From Marinirhabdus sp963799365 (GTDB taxonomy: Bacteria; Bacteroidota; Bacteroidia; Flavobacteriales; Flavobacteriaceae), in NCBI GenBank assembly GCA_963799365.1, contig CAWCWV010000001.1, forward strand, positions 310,001 to 374,000: a stretch of DNA of 64,000 nucleotides, given 5' to 3'. The notes under the pieces were generated by a model. That model ran no database searches. It worked only from the letters and a program-made list of their open reading frames with translations, and was not told the DNA's origin. Positions 42,393-51,862 of this stretch are shown here, one piece after another. Numbering within the stretch: the first letter of the stretch is position 1; each line of letters starts with the position of its first letter. Position numbers and translations under genes: made by a program.

Positions 42393-43535
42393 ATGAAATT
42401 CAACACCAAAACAATTCACGGAGGGCAGCAAACTATAGACCCAGCTTATGGCTCAGTTATGCCCCCAATTTACCAGACTTCTACCTATTCTCAAACTACC
42501 CCTGGAGAACATAAGGGCTTCCAATATTCCAGGAGCGGCAATCCAACAAGAACTGCTTTGGAGCGCTGTTTGGCAAGTATCGAAAATGGTAAGTTTGGTA
42601 TCGCATTTGGCAGCGGTCTTGCTGCTATTGATGCCGTAATGAAATTATTAAAACCTGGCGATGAGGTAATTTCTACAAACGATTTGTACGGCGGAAGTTA
42701 CCGGCTTTTTACTAGCATTTTTGAAGGTTTTGGTATCAAATTTCATTTTATTGGAATGCAAAATGCAGATCATATCGAAAACTATATAAATGATAAGACA
42801 AAACTCATCTGGGTGGAAACACCAACCAACCCCTTATTAAATATTATAGATATTAAAGCGGCTGCGGCAATCGCTAAGAAGCACGATGTTTTATTGGCTG
42901 TAGATAATACTTTTGCAACACCTTACCTACAACAACCCTTAGATTTGGGAGCAGATATAGTCATGCATAGTGCTACCAAATATTTGGGCGGACATAGTGA
43001 TGTGGTATTGGGTGCTTTGGTGGTTAAAGATTCAGCATTAGCCGAAAAGCTATATTTTATACAGAATGCTAGTGGTGCCATTTGTGGTCCACAAGATTGT
43101 TTCTTGGTGCTTCGGGGTATAAAAACATTGCACATACGCGTGCAGCGCCATTGTGAAAATGGAAAGGCAATTGCCAACTATTTAAAAAAGCATCCAAAAA
43201 TTGAAAAGGTGTATTGGCCAGGTTTTGAGGATCACCCCAATCACGATATTGCCAAAGTACAAATGAAGGATTTTGGTGGGATGATTTCTTTTGTGACAAA
43301 AGGAAATAATTTTGACCAAGCTATTAAAATCGTTGAGAATTTAAAAGTATTTACCCTCGCCGAAAGTTTAGGGGGTGTGGAGTCGCTAGCAGGACATCCC
43401 GCCTCCATGACACATGGAAGTATCCCAAAAGAAGAACGAGAAAAAACTGGAGTGGTAGATAATTTAATTCGATTGTCTGTAGGTATTGAAGACATAGAAG
43501 ATTTGATTGCAGATTTAGAACAAGCCATAGGGTAA
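42393..43535 (+). CDS. Cystathionine gamma-synthase / gamma-lyase (PLP enzyme)
   Basis: A 380-residue Cys/Met-metabolism PLP enzyme. MKFNTKTIHGGQ starts it; YSRSGNPTR, the substrate-loop ETPTNPLL and the PLP lysine in SATKYLGGHSD are conserved, followed by ESLGGVESL and SVGIED. It could act as cystathionine gamma-synthase (methionine synthesis) or gamma-lyase (reverse transsulfuration); the sequence alone does not decide. I chose ATG 42393; an upstream in-frame ATG-like start at 42360 lies within the promoter. It is cytosolic and monocistronic. Confidence 0.92.
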   Translation: MKFNTKTIHGGQQTIDPAYGSVMPPIYQTSTYSQTTPGEHKGFQYSRSGNPTRTALERCLASIENGKFGIAFGSGLAAIDAVMKLLKPGDEVISTNDLYGGSYRLFTSIFEGFGIKFHFIGMQNADHIENYINDKTKLIWVETPTNPLLNIIDIKAAAAIAKKHDVLLAVDNTFATPYLQQPLDLGADIVMHSATKYLGGHSDVVLGALVVKDSALAEKLYFIQNASGAICGPQDCFLVLRGIKTLHIRVQRHCENGKAIANYLKKHPKIEKVYWPGFEDHPNHDIAKVQMKDFGGMISFVTKGNNFDQAIKIVENLKVFTLAESLGGVESLAGHPASMTHGSIPKEEREKTGVVDNLIRLSVGIEDIEDLIADLEQAIG

Positions 43536-43587
43536 TCTTTGCCTTTTACTGCACTCAGCCTAAGGCTTATGAACCATGCCTTTAAAA

Positions 43588-43616
43588 AAAAGTGCGAACT
43601 TAATGTTCGCACTTTT
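43588..43616. terminator. Bidirectional terminator between convergent genes
   Basis: The stem AAAAGTGCGAAC (43588-43599) pairs perfectly with GTTCGCACTTTT (43605-43616), with a 5-nt loop and A/T tracts on both sides. It serves both the PLP-enzyme gene and the minus-strand outer-membrane gene. A dispersed repeat (GGTTGAGCGGAGTCGAAACC) follows at 43631-43650. Confidence 0.88.
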
Positions 43617-43655
43617 ATAAATTATTCACAGGTTGAGCGGAGTCGAAACCGAAAC

Positions 43656-44468
43656 TTACTCGATATAATAAATATAACCAATGTTTAACCAGTAGGTCCA
43701 CTCATTCGCTTTGTTTTCTGGGACCGGTCTTGTACCGTTATTATTAAGGGAAGGATTTAAACCGTCAATATAGTCTGTAAAATAGTACGTCCATCTACCA
43801 TCTAGCATTAAATCACTTAAGGGAGTTAATTTATAACGAATACCTACGCTGGTAACTATTGCCCAGGTGGAACCGCCCTCTTGTTGAAATGCATTTCTAT
43901 ATTTTTCTGGAGTGGTCGCCAATGGGCCGCCTACAATGTTTAATTCACCTAGTTCTGAAAATACTTCAGGATCATACGCTACATAATGTGCGCCTAAGCT
44001 AATGAATGGTGCGATTTTATAAGCGCCAGCAGCAAAATCTCTAATACTTAGTGGGAAATATTCTAATTGGGAACCTATTTCAAAAACAGTTGTTTTCCCT
44101 TTCATAGCTCGTAATTGATCGGCAAATTGTCCTTGTTGGTCTGGATCCACCCATCGTCCAAAATGTTCTAGATTGGTTACGTGATAATCTATTTCGTTAC
44201 GAAGCTTAAAGTGGTCGTTAAAGTAGGTATCCTTAGTATAACAATTACAATCTGCCCTATATGAAAAGTTTAGATAGTGAATGAGTCCAATGCCAAACCC
44301 AATATTACCGGAGTTGGTTTCAAAGTCATTACGTTGCCCAAAGTCTGAGTACAAGGCAACTGGCCCAGTAATTACTCCAACTTCATGGGAAAAACCAAAT
44401 TGGCTATAAACTCCTTGACAAATAGTAGTTAAGAAGAGAAATACCAATAGCAATTTCTTGGCATTCAT
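43656..44468 (-). CDS. Outer-membrane beta-barrel protein (THC0290_0291-like)
   Basis: A 270-residue exported protein: signal MNAKKLLLVFLFLTTICQGVYS, then alternating-hydrophobic strands and a C-terminal aromatic end (WTYWLNIGYIYYIE) typical of outer-membrane barrels. Sequences of this kind, located beside gdhA in Flavobacteriaceae, are called THC0290_0291 family and sometimes mislabelled glutamate dehydrogenase. No ligand is known. TATATTTG on the minus strand (44504-44497) is its likely -7 element. Confidence 0.75.
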   Translation of the reverse strand: MNAKKLLLVFLFLTTICQGVYSQFGFSHEVGVITGPVALYSDFGQRNDFETNSGNIGFGIGLIHYLNFSYRADCNCYTKDTYFNDHFKLRNEIDYHVTNLEHFGRWVDPDQQGQFADQLRAMKGKTTVFEIGSQLEYFPLSIRDFAAGAYKIAPFISLGAHYVAYDPEVFSELGELNIVGGPLATTPEKYRNAFQQEGGSTWAIVTSVGIRYKLTPLSDLMLDGRWTYYFTDYIDGLNPSLNNNGTRPVPENKANEWTYWLNIGYIYYIE

Positions 44469-44633
44469 GGTGTTTTAGGTTTAGTTTGAGACGTAACAAA
44501 TATATAAAAACATATCTAACAGAGAAATATATCCTTAACATTTAGCTAAAAGCTGAAAAAAAGCAATGTTTTTTTAGATATACATTATATTTGCACCTTA
44601 TAAACGAATTCACTGTCATTAAAGTATAACAAA

Positions 44634-45977
44634 ATGAAACAAAGCATAAAAGATTTCATTTCTGAAGTAGAAAAAAGAAATCCAAACGAACCTGAATTTA
44701 TCCAAGCTGTAACAGAGGTGGCCGAAACTGTCATCCCTTTTATAGAAGAAAACGAAGTATACCAAGGCAAGAAATTACTGGAGCGCATGGTGGAGCCAGA
44801 ACGCACAATTTTGTTCAGAGTGGCATGGACCGACGATAGCGGGGAAATACAGGTAAACAGAGGATACAGAATTGAATTTAACTCTGCAATTGGACCTTAT
44901 AAAGGTGGGTTGCGTTTCCATCCTTCAGTAAACTTGAGTATCCTTAAGTTTCTAGGTTTTGAACAAACATTTAAAAATAGCTTGACCACATTACCAATGG
45001 GCGGTGGTAAAGGAGGAAGTGACTTCGACCCAAAAGGGAAAAGTGATGCAGAGGTAATGCGCTTTTGTCAAAGTTTTATGACAGAGTTGTCAAGACACAT
45101 TGGTCCAAATACAGATGTACCTGCGGGTGACATTGGTGTGGGAGGCCGTGAGATTGGCTATATGTTTGGACAATACAAAAGAATAAGAAACGAATTTACT
45201 GGAGTATTAACAGGAAAAGGGATGTCTTATGGCGGCTCTTTAATCCGTCCAGAGGCTACAGGATATGGTAATGTATATTTTGCAAAAAACATGCTTGCAA
45301 CCAAAGGTGAAAGCTTTAAAGGAAAGACAGTGGTCATTTCAGGTTCTGGTAATGTTGCGCAATATGCTGCTGAGAAAGCTATGGAATTTGGAGGTAAAGT
45401 AGTTACTATGTCAGATTCTGGTGGGTACATTTATGATGCGGAAGGTATAAATACCGAAAAACTTGCATTTATAATGGAGCTAAAAAATGTAAAACGCGCT
45501 AGAATTAGTGATTATGTTGCTAAATATCCTTCAGCAAAATATCATGAAGGTAAACGTCCTTGGGGAGAAAAATGCGATATTGCGTTGCCTTGTGCTACTC
45601 AAAACGAATTGAACAAAGAAGAAGCAAAAACATTAGTAGACAATGGTTGTATGTGTGTGAGTGAAGGCGCAAACATGCCAACTACTCCAGATGCAATTGA
45701 GGTATTCCACAAAGCAAAAATTTTATTTGCACCAGGAAAAGCATCTAATGCTGGGGGTGTATCTACTTCAGGATTGGAGATGAGCCAGAACTCATTGCGC
45801 CTTAACTGGACAGCACAAGAAGTTGACGAAAAATTACATACTATTATGAACGACATTCACGCAGCTTGTGTAAAATATGGTAAAGATGGTGACGGTCACG
45901 TAGATTATGTAAAAGGAGCAAACGTTGCAGGATTTGTAAAAGTTGCAGATGCTATGTTGGCGCAAGGCGTGGTATAA
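44634..45977 (+). CDS. gdhA: Glutamate dehydrogenase, NADP-type
   Basis: A 447-residue hexameric glutamate dehydrogenase linking 2-oxoglutarate and ammonium to glutamate. The motifs are YKGGLRFHPSVNLSILKFLGFEQ, the catalytic lysine in LPMGGGKGGSDFDPKG, DVPAGDIGVGGREIG and the coenzyme motif SGSGNVAQYA. Length and motifs agree with bacterial GdhA. TATATTTG at 44586-44593 is a likely -7 element. A terminator follows at 45998. Confidence 0.96.
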   Translation: MKQSIKDFISEVEKRNPNEPEFIQAVTEVAETVIPFIEENEVYQGKKLLERMVEPERTILFRVAWTDDSGEIQVNRGYRIEFNSAIGPYKGGLRFHPSVNLSILKFLGFEQTFKNSLTTLPMGGGKGGSDFDPKGKSDAEVMRFCQSFMTELSRHIGPNTDVPAGDIGVGGREIGYMFGQYKRIRNEFTGVLTGKGMSYGGSLIRPEATGYGNVYFAKNMLATKGESFKGKTVVISGSGNVAQYAAEKAMEFGGKVVTMSDSGGYIYDAEGINTEKLAFIMELKNVKRARISDYVAKYPSAKYHEGKRPWGEKCDIALPCATQNELNKEEAKTLVDNGCMCVSEGANMPTTPDAIEVFHKAKILFAPGKASNAGGVSTSGLEMSQNSLRLNWTAQEVDEKLHTIMNDIHAACVKYGKDGDGHVDYVKGANVAGFVKVADAMLAQGVV

Positions 45978-45997
45978 AAACTATTGAAAGAACATTT

Positions 45998-46028
45998 AAA
46001 AGGCTATCCACTAAAGATAGCCTTTTTT
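45998..46028 (+). terminator. Intrinsic terminator after gdhA
   Basis: The stem AAAAGGCTATC (45998-46008) pairs with GATAGCCTTTT (46016-46026) and continues into T residues. Confidence 0.9.
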
Positions 46029-46095
46029 TGTGCCGTGTTTCCTGCAATAAATACTATTTTAGCGTGTTATAGTTTCTGAACACTTTTCAGCATTT

Positions 46096-48390
46096 ATGAA
46101 ATACTTTTTCTTATTTTTTACACTACTAGTTACTGTTGTAAGCACCACAGGCCAAAATTTTGAAGACGAATGGACGGGCTATTTTTCCTATGTGTCTATT
46201 CAAGCTATTTCTCAAGGGAATGATAGAATTTATGCCGCGGCAGAAAATGCAGTGTTTTCTTTCGATTTGTCTACGCAAGAAATTGAAACTATTTCAACCA
46301 TAAACGGCCTTTCAGGAGAGCTTATTTCTACATTGTATTATAGTGAAAATTTTAACGTATTGGTTGTTGGATATGAAAATGGTTTAATTGAAATTATTAC
46401 AGACGGGGACGAAGATGTACTCACAGTTGTGGATATTTTAAATAAGCCCACCATTCCTCCGGATAAAAAAAGAATAAACCAATTCAACGAATATAATGGG
46501 AATCTTTACATAGCGGCACAATTTGGTATTTCGGTATTTGATCTTGCTGCATTGGAATTTGGAGACACCTATTTTATAGGAGATGGAGGAGCGCAAATTA
46601 ATATTACAGCAACTGAAGTGCTAGAACCACATATATACGCTTCTACCTCCGGGAATGGAATACGCCGTGCGCTGGTAGCGGCAGATAATTTAATAGATTT
46701 TAACCAATGGAGCCAGATTGCAGGAGGGGGTTACCTGGGGCTTGTAAAGGCAGGAAACCAAATTTATACTGCGAATTCTAATTTGCTGTATTCGGTTGTA
46801 GGTGGTTTAAATGTGGTAGACAATATTGGCGGAACAATTAGAGAAATTAATGGCCAAAACGACTTTATTAATATAACCACCTTTAGCGCTATAAGAACCT
46901 ATGATCAAAATCTTTCAATTGTTGCGAGTGCCTCATCCATAAATGGGGTGGACTCATACGAATTACTTACTGGTTTTTCACACGATAATTTTTTATATTT
47001 AGGGACCAGAGAGCAGGGCTTATTTCAGATACCCTTTGGCGATTCCAATCCAAATCAGATTTTGCCAGATGGACCCTTATTTAATAGTAGCTTTTCTATA
47101 GATGCTTCTCCGGGACAACTTTGGGTTAGTTTTGGGGATGTTACGGTAAGTTTTAACCCATTTCCTCTAACAAAAAGAGGAATAAGCAATTTACGAGAAG
47201 GTGAGTGGACTAATATCTCATATGAAGAACTTACTGAAACCTTAGGAAAAGAGGCAAACGATCTTGTACGGGTGCAGATAAACCCGAACGATCCTAATCA
47301 AGTTTTTATGAGTTCTTTCCAAAAAGGGATACTTCAGATTGAGGATCAAACACCTTTTAAATTATTTGATGAGTCTAATTCTTCCTTAGAAATTACAGAT
47401 GATAATCCAAGTTTTGGTATTCGAATCTTTGGAATAGACTTCGACTCTCAAGGGAATCTTTGGGCCGTACAAGCCAGTGAAGAAATGGGACTTATTAATA
47501 TTACTCCAGAAGGGCAGTTACAACGAAATGATATTTCAGATATTTTCAATTTTGATAGACCTCCGCTTGCGTTAACGGAAGTTGAAACAACCAGAGAAAA
47601 CTACGTGTTTTTCGGTACAGTTTCTGAAGGTTTGGTTGGTTATAATCCTGCTAATGGGGATTTCAATAAAATTTCAGAAAACCCTGGCAGCGGTAATTTG
47701 CCAAATACAACCATACGCTCATTGGCAATAGATAATAATAATAGATTGTGGATAGGGACATTGGAAGGGCTTCGAGTGCTCTTTAATCCTGGAAGTTTTT
47801 TTGATGAAAATGCCAATACAGATGCCCAGCCTATTATCATTCTTGAAGACGGTGTGCCACAAGAATTACTTTTTGAGTTAACTATTACAGACATAGAAGT
47901 AGACGGTGCAAATAATAAATGGGTCTCTACGGCTTCTTCAGGAGTTTTTTACTTTTCCCCTAATGGGCAGGAAACTTTGTTGCAGTTTAATAAAGATAAT
48001 TCTCCATTGCCTTCCAATAATGTGCAGGATATTGCCATAGACAGTTTTACGGGAGTAGTTTATTTTGCCACAGTTAATGGTTTGGTGGCATTTAATGGCT
48101 CTTCTACGGCACCTCGTGATAATCTGGATAATGTGTATGCTTTCCCAAATCCAGTAAGACCAGGGTTCACAGGCAATGTTACCATAGATGGTCTTACGGC
48201 AAATGCCAATGTAAAAATAACAGATATATCTGGAAATCTTGTTTTTGAAACTACTAGCGAAGGAGGAAGCGTTTTATGGGATACTACAGCATTTGGTAAA
48301 TATAAAGTAGCTTCGGGAGTATATTTGGTAATTATAACAGGCGAAGAAGCGATAGAAACAAAAGTTACCAAAATCATGGTGGTGCGCTAA
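46096..48390 (+). CDS. porZ: PorZ, type IX secretion accessory protein
   Basis: A 764-residue PorZ. After a signal peptide (MKYFFLFFTLLVTVVSTTG) come two beta-propellers built of short repeats (YVSIQAISQGNDRIYAAAENAVFSFDLSTQEIE; LRSLAIDNNNRLWIGTLEGLRVLF). The C-terminal ~80 residues form a T9SS sorting domain (YAFPNPVRPGFTGNVTIDGL ending in KVTKIMVVR). In Porphyromonas PorZ is a surface member of the attachment complex that delivers anionic LPS to the sortase PorU. It indicates that the organism has a type IX secretion system. The stop overlaps the recO start by 1 bp. Confidence 0.87.
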   Translation: MKYFFLFFTLLVTVVSTTGQNFEDEWTGYFSYVSIQAISQGNDRIYAAAENAVFSFDLSTQEIETISTINGLSGELISTLYYSENFNVLVVGYENGLIEIITDGDEDVLTVVDILNKPTIPPDKKRINQFNEYNGNLYIAAQFGISVFDLAALEFGDTYFIGDGGAQINITATEVLEPHIYASTSGNGIRRALVAADNLIDFNQWSQIAGGGYLGLVKAGNQIYTANSNLLYSVVGGLNVVDNIGGTIREINGQNDFINITTFSAIRTYDQNLSIVASASSINGVDSYELLTGFSHDNFLYLGTREQGLFQIPFGDSNPNQILPDGPLFNSSFSIDASPGQLWVSFGDVTVSFNPFPLTKRGISNLREGEWTNISYEELTETLGKEANDLVRVQINPNDPNQVFMSSFQKGILQIEDQTPFKLFDESNSSLEITDDNPSFGIRIFGIDFDSQGNLWAVQASEEMGLINITPEGQLQRNDISDIFNFDRPPLALTEVETTRENYVFFGTVSEGLVGYNPANGDFNKISENPGSGNLPNTTIRSLAIDNNNRLWIGTLEGLRVLFNPGSFFDENANTDAQPIIILEDGVPQELLFELTITDIEVDGANNKWVSTASSGVFYFSPNGQETLLQFNKDNSPLPSNNVQDIAIDSFTGVVYFATVNGLVAFNGSSTAPRDNLDNVYAFPNPVRPGFTGNVTIDGLTANANVKITDISGNLVFETTSEGGSVLWDTTAFGKYKVASGVYLVIITGEEAIETKVTKIMVVR

Positions 48391-49109
48391 TGATAGTTGC
48401 CACAGAGGCCATAGTATTACACACTTTAAAATATGCCGAAGCAGATTTAATTGTACACTGCTACACCTTAAGCGATGGTCGTAAAAGCTATATGCTACCC
48501 CGCATTCTAAAGTCTAAAAAAGGTGCATTAAAAGTCTCTCTATTTCAACCGCTCACTCAGTTAGAAATAATTGCCAACCATAAAAATAAAGGAACTTTAG
48601 AGCGTATTCGTGAAGCTAAAGTAATGTCTCCTTATAAGACCTTACATACCGATGTAGTAAAAGCTTCTGTGGTATTATTTTTATCTGAAATTTTAAAGGA
48701 CGCCATCCAGGAAGAAGAAGCTAATGAGCCGCTATATCATTACATATCCAATGCGTTCAATTTTCTAGATGCAACGGAAGACTTTGCTAATTTTCATATT
48801 TATTTTCTACTTAATCTTACCCAGTACTTAGGATTCTATCCAGATTATGAGGAAGGCATAGCTTTGTATTTCAATGTCTTGGAAGGTGGTTTTCAGAAAG
48901 AATCTACTAATGGCTATTGTGAAAAAGGCTCACATATAGAGGCATTCAGGCGGTTTTTCGGCATAAAATTTGAGGCAATTTCACAAATAAAATTAAATAA
49001 AACAACCAGACTGGAAGTGCTTCATTTGTTGATACGTTATTATCAATTACATTTGCACGGCTTCAAAAAACCGAAATCCTTAGCAATTCTTAACCAACTC
49101 TTTCAATGA
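48390..49109 (+). CDS. recO: DNA repair protein RecO
   Basis: A 239-residue RecO that helps RecA load on gapped DNA with RecR. The N-terminal OB fold (VATEAIVLHTLKYAEADLIVHCYTLSDG) and the C-terminal helical part (HIYFLLNLTQYLGFYPD, LLIRYYQLHLHGFKKPKSLAIL) are typical of Bacteroidetes RecO. It overlaps porZ by 1 bp and the TonB-receptor gene by 4 bp, so the three genes are translationally coupled. A link in function is not expected. Confidence 0.92.
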   Translation: MIVATEAIVLHTLKYAEADLIVHCYTLSDGRKSYMLPRILKSKKGALKVSLFQPLTQLEIIANHKNKGTLERIREAKVMSPYKTLHTDVVKASVVLFLSEILKDAIQEEEANEPLYHYISNAFNFLDATEDFANFHIYFLLNLTQYLGFYPDYEEGIALYFNVLEGGFQKESTNGYCEKGSHIEAFRRFFGIKFEAISQIKLNKTTRLEVLHLLIRYYQLHLHGFKKPKSLAILNQLFQ

Positions 49110-51511
49110 CTCTACGATTATCCTTAACCGTTTTAGGCTTATTATTTTTCGCATCACTTTCCGCTCAAATTATCACCGTACAAGAACAAACTACCAAAAT
49201 TCCTATTTCTGGAGTTGCGATCTACAATTCCAGTAAATCCAAGTCTGGCGTTACAGATTTTGATGGAAAAGTAGATATTTCGGCCTTTAACGCTTCGGAA
49301 GAAATAACCTTTAAACATATATCTCACTTAGAATATAAAGTCATAAAAAGTCAGATTACCAACGGCACTGTTTTATTGAAAGAAGATGCCAGTACGCTAG
49401 ATGAGGTAGTGCTTTCTGTTTCAAAATTTGGACAAAAAAAACGTGATATTCCCCAACAAGTATTGAGTATTACCAGCGAGGATGTTTTGTTCAGTAATCC
49501 ACAAACTGCGGCAGATTTGCTAGAGAGTAGTGGGCAGGTTTATGTTCAAAAGAGTCAATTAGGTGGTGGGAGTCCTTTAATTCGAGGTTTTTCTACCAAT
49601 AGGTTACTCATTGCAGTAGATGGTGTTCGTTTTAATACAGCAATTTTTCGCGGCGGAAATGTTCAAAACGTAATCTCTATAGATCCCTTTGCTATAGAAC
49701 GTACCGAGGTAATTCTAGGGCCAGGTTCCGTTCCTTACGGAAGTGATGCGGTGGGGGGTGTAATGAATTTTTATACCAAAAAACCAAAGTTTTCTTTTGA
49801 AGAAGGTATGGCTATTTCGGGAAACGGAACCGCAAGATATGCCACCGCTAATAACGAAAAAACAGGGCATTTCGACTTTAATATTGGTTTAAAAGAATGG
49901 GCATTCTTAACAAGTGTTACCTATAGCGATTTTGACGATCTGCGAATGGGAAGTAAAGGCCCGGACGATTATTTGCGCAATGAATATGTTGAAATTATTA
50001 ATGGTGTAGATACCGTAGTACAAAATGACAATCCACTTGTGCAGCGTCCCACAGGATACAACCAGATAAATACAATGCAAAAAGTGCGGTACATGCCTTC
50101 AGATAAATGGGATTTTAACCTTGGATTATTTTACACAACTACGAGTGATTATCCCAGATATGATAGGTTGATTAGAGAACAAAATGGAGCATTACGCTCC
50201 GCAGAATGGTATTACGGTCCTCAAGAATGGATTTCTGGAAATTTACAAGCAAGAAATACAGCTTATAATAATGGTTTCTTCGATGAAAGTATAGCCACCA
50301 TTTCTTTCCAACGGTTTAAAGAAAGTAGGAATGACAGAGATTTTGGAGCATTGATTTTATTTCAAACTGAAGAAAAATTAAATGCGTATACAGCGGCCTG
50401 GGATTTTGAAAAGGACTGGAACAAAACGAAGTTTAATTATGGGGTAGAATATGTGTACAACCAAGTAAACAGTGTAGGACAACAAACAGATATTTCCACA
50501 GGGACTAGTACTCCAGATGCGTCTAGATATCCAGATGGGAGTACTTGGCAGTCTCTAGCTGCCTATGCTAGTTTGCAGTCAAAGCTCTCACAGAGATTGT
50601 CTTTGCAGGGTGGCATGCGCTACAATCACATTTTGGTAGACGCTACGTTTGATGATCAGTTTTTCGATTTCCCTTTTTCTGAAGCAGACATAAGTACAGG
50701 AGCATTAACAGGAAGTGTAGGTCTTGCCTGGCAGGCAAGTGAAATATTGGGATGGAAACTTAATTTTGGAACAGCTTTTAGAGCACCAAATATAGATGAT
50801 GTAGGAAAGATTTTTGAGAGCGAAGTAGGAAGCGTGGTAGTACCCAATCCAAACATAAAACCAGAATACGCCTATAATGGCGAATTAGGAGCAACGCTTA
50901 ATTTTAATGATGTAGTTAAAGTGGATATGGCTACATTCTATACGGTCCTTGAGGATGCCCTAGTTCGTCGTGATTTTAACTTAAATGGTGAAACAGAAAT
51001 TGTATACCAAGGCGAATTAAGTAATGTGCAGGCCATACAAAATGCTGCAAAAGCCGAAGTATATGGTTTTGAAGTAGGTATGGAAGTAAATTTCACAAAA
51101 TACTTACAGCTCACATCACACTATAATATTACAGACGGATTTTCTGAAGAGGAAGATGGTACAAAAGCTCCCAGCAGGCATATTGCGCCTCAGTTTGGGA
51201 ACAGTCACTTAATCTACCAATGGAAAAAGTTGAAGCTAGATGCTTTTGCAGAATACAACAGCCAATTCGACTTTCAAGACTTAGCACCCAGCCAACAAAA
51301 CAATGCGTTTTTATATGCCACAGATGGCAATGGCAATCCATTTGCGCCTAATTGGTACACCTTAAATTTCGGAGCCCAATATAAAATTTCTGAAGCACTG
51401 CGATTAAATGCAGTCCTTGAAAATATTACAGACCAAAGATATAGACCCTACAGTAGCGGTATTAGTGCAGCAGGTAGAAACTTAATTGTTGCCGCGAGCT
51501 ACGCATTTTAA
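49106..51511 (+). CDS. TonB-dependent outer-membrane receptor
   Basis: An 801-residue receptor. Signal (LSLTVLGLLFFASLSA), an N-terminal carboxypeptidase-like domain (~20-95), a plug (DVLFSNPQTAADLLESSGQV, RGFSTNRLLIAVDGVRFN, GPGSVPYGSDAVGGVMNFYTK) and a 22-strand barrel ending in an aromatic residue (AGRNLIVAASYAF). It is of the usual size for heme/siderophore-type receptors, but the ligand is unknown. It starts 4 bp inside recO. It has no RagB/SusD partner here. Confidence 0.93.
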   Translation: MTLRLSLTVLGLLFFASLSAQIITVQEQTTKIPISGVAIYNSSKSKSGVTDFDGKVDISAFNASEEITFKHISHLEYKVIKSQITNGTVLLKEDASTLDEVVLSVSKFGQKKRDIPQQVLSITSEDVLFSNPQTAADLLESSGQVYVQKSQLGGGSPLIRGFSTNRLLIAVDGVRFNTAIFRGGNVQNVISIDPFAIERTEVILGPGSVPYGSDAVGGVMNFYTKKPKFSFEEGMAISGNGTARYATANNEKTGHFDFNIGLKEWAFLTSVTYSDFDDLRMGSKGPDDYLRNEYVEIINGVDTVVQNDNPLVQRPTGYNQINTMQKVRYMPSDKWDFNLGLFYTTTSDYPRYDRLIREQNGALRSAEWYYGPQEWISGNLQARNTAYNNGFFDESIATISFQRFKESRNDRDFGALILFQTEEKLNAYTAAWDFEKDWNKTKFNYGVEYVYNQVNSVGQQTDISTGTSTPDASRYPDGSTWQSLAAYASLQSKLSQRLSLQGGMRYNHILVDATFDDQFFDFPFSEADISTGALTGSVGLAWQASEILGWKLNFGTAFRAPNIDDVGKIFESEVGSVVVPNPNIKPEYAYNGELGATLNFNDVVKVDMATFYTVLEDALVRRDFNLNGETEIVYQGELSNVQAIQNAAKAEVYGFEVGMEVNFTKYLQLTSHYNITDGFSEEEDGTKAPSRHIAPQFGNSHLIYQWKKLKLDAFAEYNSQFDFQDLAPSQQNNAFLYATDGNGNPFAPNWYTLNFGAQYKISEALRLNAVLENITDQRYRPYSSGISAAGRNLIVAASYAF

Positions 51512-51544
51512 GAAGGAAAGTTTTAAAAAAATTAATTACTTGTT

Positions 51545-51573
51545 TTGCATACTTAAAAAATAGATTATATTTG
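51545..51573 (+). promoter_or_regulatory. Flavobacterial promoter of the tRNA-Asn / GIY-YIG locus
   Basis: TTG at 51545-51547 and TATATTTG at 51566-51573 with an 18-bp spacer is an excellent match to the -33/-7 consensus. Transcription would begin near 51580, upstream of both the broken and the intact tRNA-Asn. No other promoter of this quality was seen within the array. Confidence 0.75.
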
Positions 51574-51616
51574 CAACCGCTAAAAGGGTAACACCTTTTA
51601 ATTTTCTATATGAAAT

Positions 51617-51718
51617 TCCTCTTTAGCTCCCCCGATAGTAATCGGGATTAAAGAGTATCTGACTGTTAATCGAGTCCCGAGAGCTTTCGGAATTGGTTTG
51701 AGTCCGAGTAGAGAAAAG
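51617..51718 (+). pseudogene. Broken tRNA-Asn with palindromic inserts
   Basis: Starts TCCTCTTTAGCTC like the intact tRNA-Asn at 51751, but a palindrome-containing insert (CCCGATAGTAATCGGG) replaces the D-loop. The anticodon part (TCTGACTGTTAATC) is kept, then a second palindrome-like insert (TCCCGAGAGCTTTCGG) separates it from a degenerate T-arm and acceptor (GGTTTGAGTCCGAGTAGAG). The acceptor ends no longer pair well. It cannot fold as a tRNA and is a relic copy. Confidence 0.8.
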
Positions 51719-51750
51719 AAATACTATAAAAAAGTTGAAGAGAATAAAAT

Positions 51751-51824
51751 TCCTCTTTAGCTCAGTTGGTTAGAGCATCTGACTGTTAATCAGAGGGTCC
51801 TTGGTTCGAGCCCAAGAAGAGGAG
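51751..51824 (+). tRNA. tRNA-Asn(GTT)
   Basis: A 74-nt tRNA. The acceptor TCCTCTT (51751-51757) pairs with AAGAGGA (51817-51823), discriminator G at 51824. The anticodon stem TCTGA/TCAGA flanks loop CTGTTAA with anticodon GTT at 51785-51787. The T-arm is CTTGG-TTCGAGC-CCAAG (51800-51816). CCA is not encoded. It is directly followed by a terminator hairpin and the first GIY-YIG gene. Confidence 0.97.
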
Positions 51825-51831
51825 CTTTTTT

Positions 51832-51858
51832 AATCCCCGCAATAGCGGGGATTTTTTT
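51832..51858 (+). terminator. Terminator hairpin between tRNA-Asn and GIY-YIG copy 1
   Basis: AATCCCCGC (51832-51840) pairs with GCGGGGATT (51845-51853), loop AATA, followed by seven T. The GIY-YIG ATG is only 4 nt past the T-tract. Equivalent hairpins precede copy 2 (52230-52247, different sequence), copy 3 (52623-52644) and copy 4 (53017-53038). Confidence 0.9.
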
Positions 51859-51862
51859 GTTT

